64,000 nt of DNA from Paenibacillus segetis (GTDB lineage: Bacteria > Bacillota > Bacilli > Paenibacillales > Paenibacillaceae). Within the stretch, counting starts at the first letter, position 1. Every line of letters begins with the position of its first letter. The stretch covers positions 1,674,001 to 1,738,000 of the forward strand of contig NZ_BMFT01000001.1 of the NCBI RefSeq assembly GCF_014639155.1. The letters are read 5' to 3'. Below the pieces are notes generated by a model that was not told the DNA's origin, searched no databases, and worked only from the letters and a program-made list of their open reading frames with translations. The position numbers and the translations under genes are program-made. Positions 27,033 to 36,453 of this stretch are shown here, one piece after another.

Positions 27033-29063
27033 TTGAAGAAACGGCTCATATACGTTCTTACGATTCTACTACTGATAATATTAGCAGCTTGGTTGTTCGT
27101 ATCACGATACGATATGATGTCAAATCATATTATCTTCAGCAACGAACAGAGCAGAGTCAGGTTTTTGTCTCCCATATATGATGTTAATGTGCAAAGAGAT
27201 ATCGTCTATGCGAGCAAGAAAAATGAGACAGAGTCCAAAGAAGACTTGAAACTTGATTTGTATGAACCTGCTAATGATACTAACAAGCAAAGACCGGTAG
27301 TTATTTTCATTCATGGCGGCGGGTTTTATATGGGAACGAAGAGCGATGCGGCAACCATTTCCGCAGATCTTGCCAAACGAGGATATGTCGTTTTGTCCAT
27401 AGATTATAGACTTAAGGTCAACCCGTCTTTCAACTATCCCAAGACTCTCGCAGATGATTACGAGGATATATACGACGTGATGGGTTGGGTTAAGAATAAT
27501 GCAACTACTTATGGGCTAGATGCTGAACATATAGCTTTAGGTGGTGATTCTGCAGGGGGAATACTCTCGATAAACTTTGTCAATGAATACTTGATTCGTG
27601 AACCCTCTTACATTAAGCCGATATTTGCAATTATAGATATATACGGAGGATCGCTGAGATTAGGTCTACAGGATCATTATCCTCCCGTATTGATCGTTCA
27701 TGGAACTCAGGACCAATCCATACCGTACCAACAGAGTTTAAATTTTAACAATGCACTTGAGGAGAAGGGAATTTATCATAATCTATTAACGATGGAGAAT
27801 GTGGGACATGATTATAAGAACGAAAAATACTTTGACATGATTGTTGAAAATTCATCACACTTCCTTTGGAATGTATTGAGTCGTCCCCAAAACGAGTGGC
27901 TTCCGGAGAGCACGGGGATCATGGCCGTTACTGGTGAACAATTCGATATTAAACTGCCCCAAGGTTACATTAAGAATTTAGATGAAGGAATACTAAACAT
28001 TACTTTGCCAGAGGGATGGTCGTTAGTTAACACTAAAGACAATCCGTCTTTGCGAGTACAAATTCCTATTAGCTTAGATCGGGGAATTTATTCGATCATT
28101 GTTGCTCAGGAGCACGGTAAAGAGCCGGATCGGAGCTTTGCGCTTAGTGTAAAAGTCATCGATCCATTGAATGTTAGTTTTGAGACTTATTTTGATAACA
28201 CCGACCAAAAAATAAAAACTCATGTCCAAGTAACCAATCAATCGAATAGACGTTTTAATGGATCTCTTCAATTCACATATGACACGGATCAAGCATCTCA
28301 AGGATCTTTTACCTCCATAGTAGATGAATTAGATCCAGGCATGAGCCAAACGATAGATATCCCTGATCTGGTACAAGGGAAGCGGACCGTGAGAGGACTT
28401 AACAATTCGGATACATTATTGCAGATGACCGAGGACTCATTTCATGCGTTACGCATTCATAAGCTCTCAAATCCAATCCAGATCGACGGTAACTTGGAAG
28501 AATGGAAAGAGCAAGTATCTTTCGATGTGAATGATGTTAAGATGGATAATTGGAAAGGTGTGCAAGATACTAGCGGGGTCGGTCATTTAACATGGGATAA
28601 CAATAACCTATATCTTGCAGTGGAAGTTACAGATGATAAACACTCCCAAGAGGAGAATGGAGATGCGATTTGGAACGGAGATAGCGTTCAGTTTGCGATT
28701 GGTGTAGCGAATGAAGATGGTAGTGTTCCAGGTGATTACCATGAAATGGGTGTAGCTTTAACTGATAAGAGGGACTTGTCCAAGTGGCGTTGGATGGCAC
28801 CGGCGGGTTTTGGAATGGGTGAATATGTTGAAATTGACCAAGCAATCATCCGCAATAATAATAAAACAATCTATGAGATGGCTATTCCATGGAGCGAATT
28901 GACAGAGGACACTAAGGCTATGAAACAAGGTGTGAAATTGAAATTTTCTATGCTTATTAATGATAATGACGGGAATGGACGCAAAGGATGGCTGGAGTTC
29001 AATAGCGGAATAGGGACAGCCAAGAATATTCATGCTTTTGGGGATTTGTACTTGGTTGATTGA
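27033..29063 (+). CDS. Membrane-anchored esterase with CBM9-like C-terminal domain
   Basis: A 676-residue protein starting at TTG 27033 behind GGGAGG; the longer upstream reading begins inside the preceding terminator and lacks a good ribosome site. An N-terminal hydrophobic helix (about 4-24) is followed by a BD-FAE/lipase-like alpha/beta hydrolase: HGGG oxyanion loop at 94-97, nucleophile Ser 173 in GGDSAGG, Asp 227 and His 259. A beta-rich linker follows, then a CBM9/DOMON-like domain (about 480-676, starting IQIDGNLEEWKE). It probably acts outside the membrane on acyl groups of a polysaccharide. Its place at the end of a dextran locus is unusual, so the real substrate is uncertain. Confidence 0.85.
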   Translation: MKKRLIYVLTILLLIILAAWLFVSRYDMMSNHIIFSNEQSRVRFLSPIYDVNVQRDIVYASKKNETESKEDLKLDLYEPANDTNKQRPVVIFIHGGGFYMGTKSDAATISADLAKRGYVVLSIDYRLKVNPSFNYPKTLADDYEDIYDVMGWVKNNATTYGLDAEHIALGGDSAGGILSINFVNEYLIREPSYIKPIFAIIDIYGGSLRLGLQDHYPPVLIVHGTQDQSIPYQQSLNFNNALEEKGIYHNLLTMENVGHDYKNEKYFDMIVENSSHFLWNVLSRPQNEWLPESTGIMAVTGEQFDIKLPQGYIKNLDEGILNITLPEGWSLVNTKDNPSLRVQIPISLDRGIYSIIVAQEHGKEPDRSFALSVKVIDPLNVSFETYFDNTDQKIKTHVQVTNQSNRRFNGSLQFTYDTDQASQGSFTSIVDELDPGMSQTIDIPDLVQGKRTVRGLNNSDTLLQMTEDSFHALRIHKLSNPIQIDGNLEEWKEQVSFDVNDVKMDNWKGVQDTSGVGHLTWDNNNLYLAVEVTDDKHSQEENGDAIWNGDSVQFAIGVANEDGSVPGDYHEMGVALTDKRDLSKWRWMAPAGFGMGEYVEIDQAIIRNNNKTIYEMAIPWSELTEDTKAMKQGVKLKFSMLINDNDGNGRKGWLEFNSGIGTAKNIHAFGDLYLVD

Positions 29064-29113
29064 CATAAGTAAATTATTTCACTATACTGTCTGTAATCTT
29101 ATATACGATATAC

Positions 29114-29366
29114 GTTGAAAGAGCCCAGTAGCAGCTTAATCACTGTTCTAGAAAGCCGGGGATTGATGGAACCTTGGTACACATTAAGTTAGCGAATTAC
29201 ACTCTGGAGTATCTTGGGTAATGCCGAGCGGAAGTGGCGAACGATAACTCGCTTAAGAGTGGCATGAATGGCGCACGTAAGTGCGAGAGTCCATTGGTGC
29301 AATTTGGGTGGTAACACGGTTATTCAATCGTCCCTATGTCTACAATAGACAAGGGGCGATTTTTTG
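29114..29366 (+). promoter_or_regulatory. Tyrosyl T-box riboswitch
   Basis: A T-box leader upstream of tyrS. The T-box sequence GGGTGGTAACACGG is at 29306-29319, including TGGT matching an A discriminator. TAC at 29178-29180 in the predicted specifier loop is a tyrosine codon. The terminator pairs AATCGTCCCT (29326-29335) with AGGGGCGATT (29352-29361) followed by TTTTT. Uncharged tRNA-Tyr should favour read-through. This explains most of the 367-base gap 29064-29430. Confidence 0.93.
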
Positions 29367-29430
29367 TTGTTCGCAAAAGGAATGATTTTTCGTAATAGGA
29401 TATCTACTAATTTGAAGGAGTGGTATAGCT

Positions 29431-30690
29431 ATGAATATTATCGCCGAACTTGAATGGCGTGACGCCATTAATCAACAAACAGATGCCGAAGGGCTTAGAA
29501 AATTGACTGAGCAGAAAGCCGTCTCGCTATACTGCGGCGTAGATCCAACGGGTGACAGTATGCATATCGGTCACTTGATTCCATTCATGGTACTGAAAAG
29601 ATTTCAGCTAGCAGGCCATCGTCCGGTCATTCTGATCGGTGGCGCAACGGGTACGATCGGTGACCCAAGTGGTCGTCAATCCGAGCGATCATTGCAAACA
29701 TTGGAACAAGTTCAAGCAAATGTTGATGCTCTTACCGCACAAATGAAAAAGCTGTTTGTGACCGATGGAGACAATCAAATTCGGATGGTAAACAATTACG
29801 ATTGGACGCACAAAATCAATGTGATCGAATTTTTGCGTGATTACGGTAAAAACTTCAGCATCAATGCAATGCTTGCAAAGGATGTTGTGTCAAGCCGATT
29901 AGATAGCGGTATTTCTTTTACAGAATTCTCTTATCAAATCTTGCAGTCACTTGATTACCTGCATCTGTACCAGAATGAAGATGTGCAGTTGCAAATCGGT
30001 GGCTCTGATCAATGGGGCAACATTACAAGTGGTCTAGACTTGATCCGCAAGAAAGAAGGATCCGAAGCAGTAGCATTTGGACTTACGATCCCACTTATGT
30101 TGAAAGCCGATGGGACGAAATTTGGTAAAACAGCGGGTGGGGCGGTTTGGTTAGATCCGAACAAGACGACGCCATTTGAATTCTACCAGTTCTGGGCAAA
30201 CACCGATGATCGTGATGTCGTGAAATATCTGAAGTACTTTACGTTCCTTTCGAAAGAGCAAATTGACGAACTGGCAGAAAAAGTGCAGACCGAACCACAT
30301 AAACGTGAAGCTCAAAAAACGCTGGCTGAGGAAATGACGAGATTCGTTCATGGCGAGGAATTGCTGGAACAGGCCAAACGCATTACTGCAGCTTTGTTCA
30401 GCGGCGATATTAAATCGCTGACTGCGGATGAGATTGAGCAAGGCTTCAAAGAAATGCCAACATTCGAAGCAACGCTCGAATCGAAGAATATCGTTGATTG
30501 GCTTGTTGATCTAGGCATTGAGCCTTCCAAACGTCAAGCGCGTGAAGATATTACGAAAGGTGCGCTCTCGATGAACGGGGAGCGGATTACCGATGTGGAA
30601 CTGGAAGTGACAGCTGATCAAGCGATTGGCGGCCGTTTCATCATTATCCGTAAAGGTAAGAAAAATTATAGCTTGGTGAAATTGTCATAG
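29431..30690 (+). CDS. tyrS: Tyrosyl-tRNA synthetase
   Basis: A 419-residue class I synthetase of the TyrS type, charging tRNA-Tyr in the cytoplasm. HIGH is at 45-48, the tyrosine-binding YCGVDPTGDSMHIGH region precedes it, GGSDQWGNI (190-198) is present and the KMSKS-equivalent is KFGKT at 230-234. The C-terminal S4 RNA-binding domain (about 350-415) contains SKRQAREDI. Length is normal. Expression is controlled by the upstream T-box; the gene is monocistronic, ending in a terminator. Confidence 0.97.
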   Translation: MNIIAELEWRDAINQQTDAEGLRKLTEQKAVSLYCGVDPTGDSMHIGHLIPFMVLKRFQLAGHRPVILIGGATGTIGDPSGRQSERSLQTLEQVQANVDALTAQMKKLFVTDGDNQIRMVNNYDWTHKINVIEFLRDYGKNFSINAMLAKDVVSSRLDSGISFTEFSYQILQSLDYLHLYQNEDVQLQIGGSDQWGNITSGLDLIRKKEGSEAVAFGLTIPLMLKADGTKFGKTAGGAVWLDPNKTTPFEFYQFWANTDDRDVVKYLKYFTFLSKEQIDELAEKVQTEPHKREAQKTLAEEMTRFVHGEELLEQAKRITAALFSGDIKSLTADEIEQGFKEMPTFEATLESKNIVDWLVDLGIEPSKRQAREDITKGALSMNGERITDVELEVTADQAIGGRFIIIRKGKKNYSLVKLS

Positions 30691-30701
30691 AAGAAAATAG
30701 G

Positions 30702-30736
30702 GGAACCTCTTTAAAGTTCTAAGGGAGGTTCCTTTG
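30702..30736 (+). terminator. Terminator of tyrS
   Basis: GGAACCTC (30702-30709) pairs with GAGGTTCC (30725-30732), then TTTG. Confidence 0.8.
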
Positions 30737-30864
30737 TAATTTCATTGAAAAAAAATTCGATTATTAGTACAGTTGACAAGAGTACAACTTGCTTTAAATA
30801 TTTAAATGATACTAATGAATGCTCCCTTTCAAGGTTCCAGCTAATTATAGGAGGTAATTAAAAT

Positions 30865-31335
30865 ATGATTAAAGTACTGTTTGTATGTTTGGGTAATATT
30901 TGTCGGTCACCAATGGCAGAAGCCGTATTTCGTAATCATGTAAAAAATGTAGGGTTATCAGATCGAATAGTTGTTGATTCTGCAGGTACAGGAGATTGGC
31001 ATGTCGGACATACCCCTCATGAAGGGACTCGTAAAATCCTCGATCAATATGGTATTGATTACTCGGGGATGTTTGCAAGACAGGTGAGTACGGAAGATTT
31101 CAATGATTTCAAATATATTATTGCCATGGATGATATGAACGTCACTAATTTAACTCCTCTGTTCCCAACAGATCATCAAGCTGAAGTGAAGAAACTACTC
31201 GAATTCGTACCGAAACATGCTGGTGGAGATGTTCCAGATCCTTATTACACGGGTAATTTTGAAGAGGTATACGAGATGGTGGATGAAGGCTGCGTAAATT
31301 TACTTAAGTATATTCGAGAACAGCAAGGTTTGTAG
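30865..31335 (+). CDS. Low-molecular-weight protein tyrosine phosphatase
   Basis: A 156-residue phosphatase of the low-molecular-weight family. The P-loop CLGNICRS gives nucleophile Cys 8 and Arg 14; the general acid is Asp 125 in PDPYY. Length matches YfkJ/YwlE-type enzymes. It lies 15 bases before the hrpB gene, so the two are probably cotranscribed. Whether it acts on phosphotyrosine or phosphoarginine cannot be decided from these motifs: the P-loop isoleucine at 12 rather than threonine favours phosphotyrosine. The ribosome site is AGGAGGT. Confidence 0.93.
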   Translation: MIKVLFVCLGNICRSPMAEAVFRNHVKNVGLSDRIVVDSAGTGDWHVGHTPHEGTRKILDQYGIDYSGMFARQVSTEDFNDFKYIIAMDDMNVTNLTPLFPTDHQAEVKKLLEFVPKHAGGDVPDPYYTGNFEEVYEMVDEGCVNLLKYIREQQGL

Positions 31336-31350
31336 AATAAGGAGATCTTA

Positions 31351-33885
31351 ATGACACAGCTTCCGATAGATAAAGTAATTCCAGTTTTACAAGAACATTT
31401 GAAAAACGGTAGCTCAGCAATATTGTTGGCGGAGCCAGGTGCGGGTAAGACAACACGGACTCCGCTGCAATTATTACAGGAACCATGGCTAGCGGGACAA
31501 AGTATTCTACTGCTTGAACCAAGAAGATTAGCAGCAAGATCTGCTGCGATATATATGGCGAAGCAACTCGGAGAATCGGTTGGTGAGATGGTAGGATACC
31601 GAATTCGTTCGGAGAGCAGGGTGTCTAGCCGAACTAGAATCACGGTCGTAACCGAAGGTATTCTGACGCGCATGCTTCAGAACGATCCAGCGTTGATCGG
31701 GGTCGGGCTGGTTATTTTTGACGAATTTCATGAGCGGAGTATTCATGCTGATCTGGGTCTGGCGTTAGCTCTCCAGAGTCAGCAAGTACTCCGTGAAGAT
31801 CTTCGGATTTTGATTATGTCGGCCACACTGGACCCGAAGCCCATAGCACAATTGCTTGGAACATCTGCGGTCGTTCAAAGCCAAGGACGCAATTATCCTG
31901 TAGAAACAAGGTATTCAGGGAGTGGATTAAGAGAACCAATAGAAGTAACTGTAGAACGAGTGATTATGAGCGCTTTGAATGTTCATCAAGGGAGTTTGCT
32001 CGTTTTCCTTCCGGGTGCCAAGGAAATCCGTCGCGTAGAACGGCGATTAGCTGGGAATGTACCTAGCGATGTCATTTTGGCACCGCTATTTGGTGCATTG
32101 TCGCAAGTTGAGCAGCAACGGGCGATTGAAGCGGCACCTTCCGGCAAGCGCAAGGTCGTATTAGCAACATCAATCGCAGAATCGAGCTTAACGGTTGACG
32201 GTGTGACCGTCGTCATCGATAGCGGCTTGCGGCGTACCTCGCTGTTCTCTCCGCGCACGGGAATGAACCGCTTAGTGACGACTCGCGCGGCCCGCGACTC
32301 GGCCGATCAACGCCGCGGACGTGCTGGGCGAACAGCGCCTGGCGTATGTTATCGCCTATGGAGCGAAAGTGAAGATCGCGCACTAGAAGAGCGCACGCCG
32401 CCAGAGATGCTGGAAGCGGACTTGACCCAACTCGCACTGGAGGTCGCTGCATGGGGAGCGGCGTCGCCGGAGGAGCTGGTTTGGCTAGATGCTCCTCCAG
32501 TAGCTCCTTATGGACAAGCAGTACAGTTGCTTCGGCAGCTCGGAGCATTGGATGATCAACATCGAATAACCGAGCATGGGATCAAGATGAACGAGCTTGG
32601 TCTACACCCGCGCTTAGCTCATATGCTACTCCGCGCAGAAACACTTGGTTTGGGACGGGTGGCGTGTAGTTTAGCTGCGCTGTTGGAAGAGCGTGATTTA
32701 TTTAAAGGGCAAGTAGCAGGACGTGATTGCGATATGGTCAGCCGACTGTCGATGTTGATGGAACACAATGGCTCAATGACGAGCCCCAACTCGTCATTGG
32801 CTTCAAGTTATGACGTTGATCCAATTGAACTTCGACGTATTCTTGAGCTCAGTTGTCAGTGGGAAAAAGTACTTAGTTTTGGCAAATCTACCAATGGTAC
32901 TGAGCAAGATTGGCAACGTTACTGTGGATTATTAATATCTTTTGCATATCCTGATCGCATCGCTCGTCGTCGTCCTGATGGGAGGTTCTTGCTGCGTAAC
33001 GGTCGTGGTGCTGTATTTACTTATCAGCAACCACTAGGAACAGAAGAGTATTTGGCGATTGCAGAAGTGGATGATCAAGGGTCGGAAAGTGTAATTCTTC
33101 GAGCAGCTTCGCTTGGGGAGAGCGATTTGAATACCTTTTACCGTGAAGATTTGCATGAGGAGAAGATCGTACAATGGGATGAGGAAGCCCAGAAAGTTAA
33201 GGTTCGTCGTCGACTTTCGCTTGGAGCGATTGTGCTCAAAGACGTTCCTGATCCTAATCCTTCGCAGGAGGATATCACGAGGGCGCTGCTGCAAGCTGTT
33301 ACGATGCAGGGGGTTACTATTTTGCCGTGGAACGGTAAATCTCGTCAATTGCAGGCTCGAATTGGGTTCATGCATAAGCTTGATGAACGTTGGCCTGATG
33401 TATCGGATGAGGCTTTGTCCACTAAACCGGAGCAATGGCTCGCTCCCTATATCTCAAATTTTCGGAAGCCTTCGGACATGAAATCTTTGTCATTGTATTC
33501 TATATTGGAGAACTGGCTTGGGTGGGAAAGAACCCAACAATTAAATACGGAGGCTCCAACACATTTACTAGTTCCAAGTGGATCAAAAGTTCTGATTCAT
33601 TATGATGGTCCGCAGGCTCCATACGTTGCTGTCAGGCTTCAGGAGGTGTTCGGGATGATGGATACACCTCGTATCGGATATGGCCAAGTTAAGATCACTA
33701 TGCATTTGTTGTCCCCTGCGAGTCGCCCTGTTCAGGTTACTTCTGATTTGCATAGCTTTTGGAAGAATACGTATTTTGAAGTGAAGAAAGATTTAAAGGG
33801 GCGTTATCCCAAGCATTATTGGCCGGAGGACCCTCTGCAAGCGACAGCAACACGTAAAGTCCGCCCGGAACAAACAAAAAAGTAA
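31351..33885 (+). CDS. hrpB: ATP-dependent helicase HrpB
   Basis: An 844-residue DEAH-type helicase. Walker A is PGAGKTT (29-35), Walker B is DEFH (124-127), SAT (motif III) is in IMSATLD, and motif VI is QRRGRAGR, about 315-322. The helicase-associated domain and the HrpB-specific C-terminal domain (ending HYWPEDPLQATATRK) are complete. HrpB is widespread but its cellular role is poorly defined; RNA remodelling is assumed from the family. ATG follows AAGGAG. It ends before a strong terminator 130 bases downstream. Confidence 0.95.
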   Translation: MTQLPIDKVIPVLQEHLKNGSSAILLAEPGAGKTTRTPLQLLQEPWLAGQSILLLEPRRLAARSAAIYMAKQLGESVGEMVGYRIRSESRVSSRTRITVVTEGILTRMLQNDPALIGVGLVIFDEFHERSIHADLGLALALQSQQVLREDLRILIMSATLDPKPIAQLLGTSAVVQSQGRNYPVETRYSGSGLREPIEVTVERVIMSALNVHQGSLLVFLPGAKEIRRVERRLAGNVPSDVILAPLFGALSQVEQQRAIEAAPSGKRKVVLATSIAESSLTVDGVTVVIDSGLRRTSLFSPRTGMNRLVTTRAARDSADQRRGRAGRTAPGVCYRLWSESEDRALEERTPPEMLEADLTQLALEVAAWGAASPEELVWLDAPPVAPYGQAVQLLRQLGALDDQHRITEHGIKMNELGLHPRLAHMLLRAETLGLGRVACSLAALLEERDLFKGQVAGRDCDMVSRLSMLMEHNGSMTSPNSSLASSYDVDPIELRRILELSCQWEKVLSFGKSTNGTEQDWQRYCGLLISFAYPDRIARRRPDGRFLLRNGRGAVFTYQQPLGTEEYLAIAEVDDQGSESVILRAASLGESDLNTFYREDLHEEKIVQWDEEAQKVKVRRRLSLGAIVLKDVPDPNPSQEDITRALLQAVTMQGVTILPWNGKSRQLQARIGFMHKLDERWPDVSDEALSTKPEQWLAPYISNFRKPSDMKSLSLYSILENWLGWERTQQLNTEAPTHLLVPSGSKVLIHYDGPQAPYVAVRLQEVFGMMDTPRIGYGQVKITMHLLSPASRPVQVTSDLHSFWKNTYFEVKKDLKGRYPKHYWPEDPLQATATRKVRPEQTKK

Positions 33886-34016
33886 TGAAGTAGTGATTAT
33901 GGACAAATTAAGGCGCTTACATTTTCTTGTTGACGGAATAGAAAGCATGAATTATTATAGATTCATAAATCAATTACGATTTCTCTTGGCGTGTTACCGT
34001 TATATAAATGGGCATG

Positions 34017-34068
34017 AGCCAAGGAAAGCGGATCCTATATTTATAGGTCGCTTTCCTTGGCTTTTTTT
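34017..34068 (+). terminator. Strong terminator after hrpB
   Basis: AGCCAAGGAAAGCG pairs with CGCTTTCCTTGGCT, with an inner CCTAT/ATAGG stem, followed by TTTTTTT. Confidence 0.92.
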
Positions 34069-34200
34069 ATTGTAATTTTATATAACTCCTGTGCGTATAG
34101 TGTGATAGATGGACGGGAAGTGGGTAACAATAAGGTAACACGGCTAGGTGTAATCGCTACCATTGCATAGTTTATATACAACAGATTGGGAGGTCTTAAC
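34069..34200. other. Leader region of the PTS operon with GGTAACA direct repeat
   Basis: Together with the preceding terminator this fills the gap 33886-34200. GGTAACA occurs at 34123-34129 and 34134-34140, one helical turn apart. No clear sigma-A promoter or named antiterminator target is recognised. GGGAGGT at 34188-34194 is the ribosome site of the IIA gene. Confidence 0.35.
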
Positions 34201-34701
34201 ATGTTTTCAAAGTGGAGAAAAAAAACAGAAGAGAGTAAAGTCATAGAAATTTTCTCTCCCGTAACTGGTCAATCCGTTTCACTTACCGAGGTTCCAGATG
34301 AGGCATTTGCTGGAGGACATATGGGTAAAGGGGTTGCAATTGAACCTTCAATAGGTAAGCTTGTTGCTCCATTTGAAGGTACCGTTGCTCATGTCATCAA
34401 ATCCAATCATGCACTTATGTTGGAACATTCATCAGGGCTACAATTTTTGTTTCACATTGGCGTGAACACCGTGTCATTGAAAGGCGAAGGGTTTGTATCC
34501 CATGTTGCTACAGGGGATAAGGTGAAACCAGGTCAATTGTTAATTGAATTCGACATCGAGAAGATCCAAAATGCAGGGTTTCCAGTAATTACACCTATCA
34601 TTGTTACAAACGCCGATGAGGTGACCAGCAACATTGAAACTATCTTCGGACCTGTGCAGGCAGGCAGCGATGTCATTTTAAAAGCGGTTATCAAGTCATA
34701 G
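34201..34701 (+). CDS. PTS glucose-type IIA component
   Basis: A 166-residue IIA-Glc/Crr-like protein that passes phosphate from HPr to the IIB domain. FLFHIGVNTVSLKGEGF carries the phosphorylated His 85, with the second active-site histidine at 70 (KSNHAL). PVTGQSVSL is the usual N-terminal block. ATG at 34201 is chosen because an in-frame TTG at 34186 lies on the GGGAGGT ribosome site. The IIBC gene follows by 29 bases, forming a two-gene operon. Confidence 0.93.
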   Translation: MFSKWRKKTEESKVIEIFSPVTGQSVSLTEVPDEAFAGGHMGKGVAIEPSIGKLVAPFEGTVAHVIKSNHALMLEHSSGLQFLFHIGVNTVSLKGEGFVSHVATGDKVKPGQLLIEFDIEKIQNAGFPVITPIIVTNADEVTSNIETIFGPVQAGSDVILKAVIKS

Positions 34702-34730
34702 TATTTCAAAAAGGAAAGGATGATTAATTC

Positions 34731-36185
34731 ATGTTGGCTTTTCTGCAAAAGATCGGGAAGTCGTTAATGCTTCCAGTCGCCACGTTGCCAGCAGCCGCTA
34801 TCCTGATGCGGTTTGGTAACATTAACTACATCACGGAGTTTCACTTTGGGGACAGTGTAGGGGGATTCCTAAATACTTATGTTGCACCGTTTCTAAATGC
34901 GGGCGGGGGTACGATATTTGATAACCTCCCACTGATATTTGCGGTTGGGGTTGCAATTGGATTAGCCGGTGATGCGGTAGCAGCATTATCCGCAGTAATC
35001 GGGTATATGATCTTACTTAAGTTGCTTGCAATTGTACCAGGAATTTTCCCTAGCATCATGCAATCCGCTGATACTAAATTGAACATGGGTGTTCTCGGCG
35101 GTATCTTGGTAGGCTGTATCGCAGCAGCACTCTATAAGAAATATCACAAAATTAAACTTCCGGATTGGTTGGGCTTCTTCGGTGGTAAACGTTTCGTTCC
35201 GATGGTTACAGCCTTCACAATGGTAGTAGTTGGTTTGATTTGCGGATTAATCTGGGGTCCGGTTCAAAACGTTCTGGATACGTTCGGAAACTGGGTTGTA
35301 AGTCTCGGAGGTATCGGTTCTGCAGTTCATATTATTGCTAACCGTCTCCTTGTACCTTTTGGTCTACATCACATTATTAACTCGATCGTTTGGTTCCAAA
35401 TTGGTGATTTCACCAATGCCGCAGGAGAAGTTGTACATGGTGACCTGACCAGATTCTTCGCTGGCGACTCTTCAGCTGGTATGTTTATGACTGGATTCTT
35501 CCCAGTTATGATGTTTGGTCTTCCAGCAGCAGCATTTGCTATTATTCACACAGCTAAACCAGAAAGACGTAAAGCGGTTGGATCTATCTTCATGGGTGCT
35601 GCTCTTGCTTCATTCTTGACGGGTATTACTGAACCATTAGAATTTGCTTTTATGTTTGTTGCACCAGTACTTTATGGTGTTCACATTGTCTTATCGGGTA
35701 TTTCAGCGTTTGTAACGTATGCGTTTGGTATGAAGCTTGGTTTCGGTTTCTCGGCCGGTTTGATCGACTATGGACTCGGTTGGGGGCTCTCTTCGAAACC
35801 ATTGCTACTGATTCCAATAGGTTTAGTCACTGCGGTCCTGTACTATGTGATCTTCCGCTTCCTCATTGTGAAGCTGAACCTGAAGACACCGGGCCGTGAA
35901 GATGACTTCGAGGAAGAAGTGGCAGAATCCGGATCTGGTGCTGTTAATTCAGACGGACGCGCCGCTCAAATTCTAACTCAACTTGGCGGACCAAGCAACA
36001 TTAATTCCGTTGATGCTTGTATCACACGTCTTCGTCTCATCGTTAAGGATGAGAAAGCAGTTAACGACGCAGGGCTGAAGAAGCTTGGAGCTGCTGGTGT
36101 TATGAGACTCGGTAAAGGTGCAGTACAAGTCGTATTCGGACCACAATCTGAATCGATCAAGGATGAAATCAATTTAATGTTGTAA
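34731..36185 (+). CDS. nagP: PTS IIBC transporter, N-acetylglucosamine type
   Basis: A 484-residue fused permease (IIC, about 1-385) and IIB domain (about 405-484). GITEPLEF at 298-305 is the conserved IIC loop; phosphorylated Cys 430 is in DACITRLRL. The blocks GDLTRFFAGD, GMFMTGFFPVMMFGLP and LKTPGRED resemble NagE/NagP rather than PtsG, so GlcNAc is the preferred assignment; glucose remains possible. IIA is supplied by the separate upstream gene. A terminator follows. Confidence 0.88.
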   Translation: MLAFLQKIGKSLMLPVATLPAAAILMRFGNINYITEFHFGDSVGGFLNTYVAPFLNAGGGTIFDNLPLIFAVGVAIGLAGDAVAALSAVIGYMILLKLLAIVPGIFPSIMQSADTKLNMGVLGGILVGCIAAALYKKYHKIKLPDWLGFFGGKRFVPMVTAFTMVVVGLICGLIWGPVQNVLDTFGNWVVSLGGIGSAVHIIANRLLVPFGLHHIINSIVWFQIGDFTNAAGEVVHGDLTRFFAGDSSAGMFMTGFFPVMMFGLPAAAFAIIHTAKPERRKAVGSIFMGAALASFLTGITEPLEFAFMFVAPVLYGVHIVLSGISAFVTYAFGMKLGFGFSAGLIDYGLGWGLSSKPLLLIPIGLVTAVLYYVIFRFLIVKLNLKTPGREDDFEEEVAESGSGAVNSDGRAAQILTQLGGPSNINSVDACITRLRLIVKDEKAVNDAGLKKLGAAGVMRLGKGAVQVVFGPQSESIKDEINLML

Positions 36186-36216
36186 TGACATTTAAGTAAC
36201 GAAGTTTTTGATATAA

Positions 36217-36250
36217 GGCAGGGCGGATATTAATCCGCTCTGCTTTTTAT
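36217..36250 (+). terminator. Terminator of the PTS operon
   Basis: GCAGGGCGGAT pairs with ATCCGCTCTGC around a short ATTA loop, followed by TTTTTATTTT. Confidence 0.88.
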
Positions 36251-36300
36251 TTTACATCAGTACTATACTTGATTTCAAATTTGTTAAACTTAGGGCAAAT

Positions 36301-36380
36301 GATCATAAATTTAACTGTTGTTGCACTAACTCACCGATCAGGAACTAGTGCAAATCGGTAGTATGATGATAAATATAACT
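36301..36380. repeat. Compact intergenic repeat cluster
   Basis: GATCATAAATTTAACT (36301-36316) is repeated as GATGATAAATATAACT (36365-36380). Between the copies, TTGCACTA (36321-36328) faces TAGTGCAA (36346-36353) and ACCGAT (36333-36338) faces ATCGGT (36354-36359). It looks like a small structured or protein-bound element. Function is unknown. Confidence 0.45.
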
Positions 36381-36453
36381 AGTTCATAACTTACTATGAA
36401 ATGGGTATTACAGGTGATTAAGATCAAAATAGTCTAATATAACGGAGGTAAGT

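Noticed and set aside
33893..34075. 60-codon frame after hrpB
   Set aside because: It runs through the terminator hairpin at 34017-34068 and has no ribosome site or homology.
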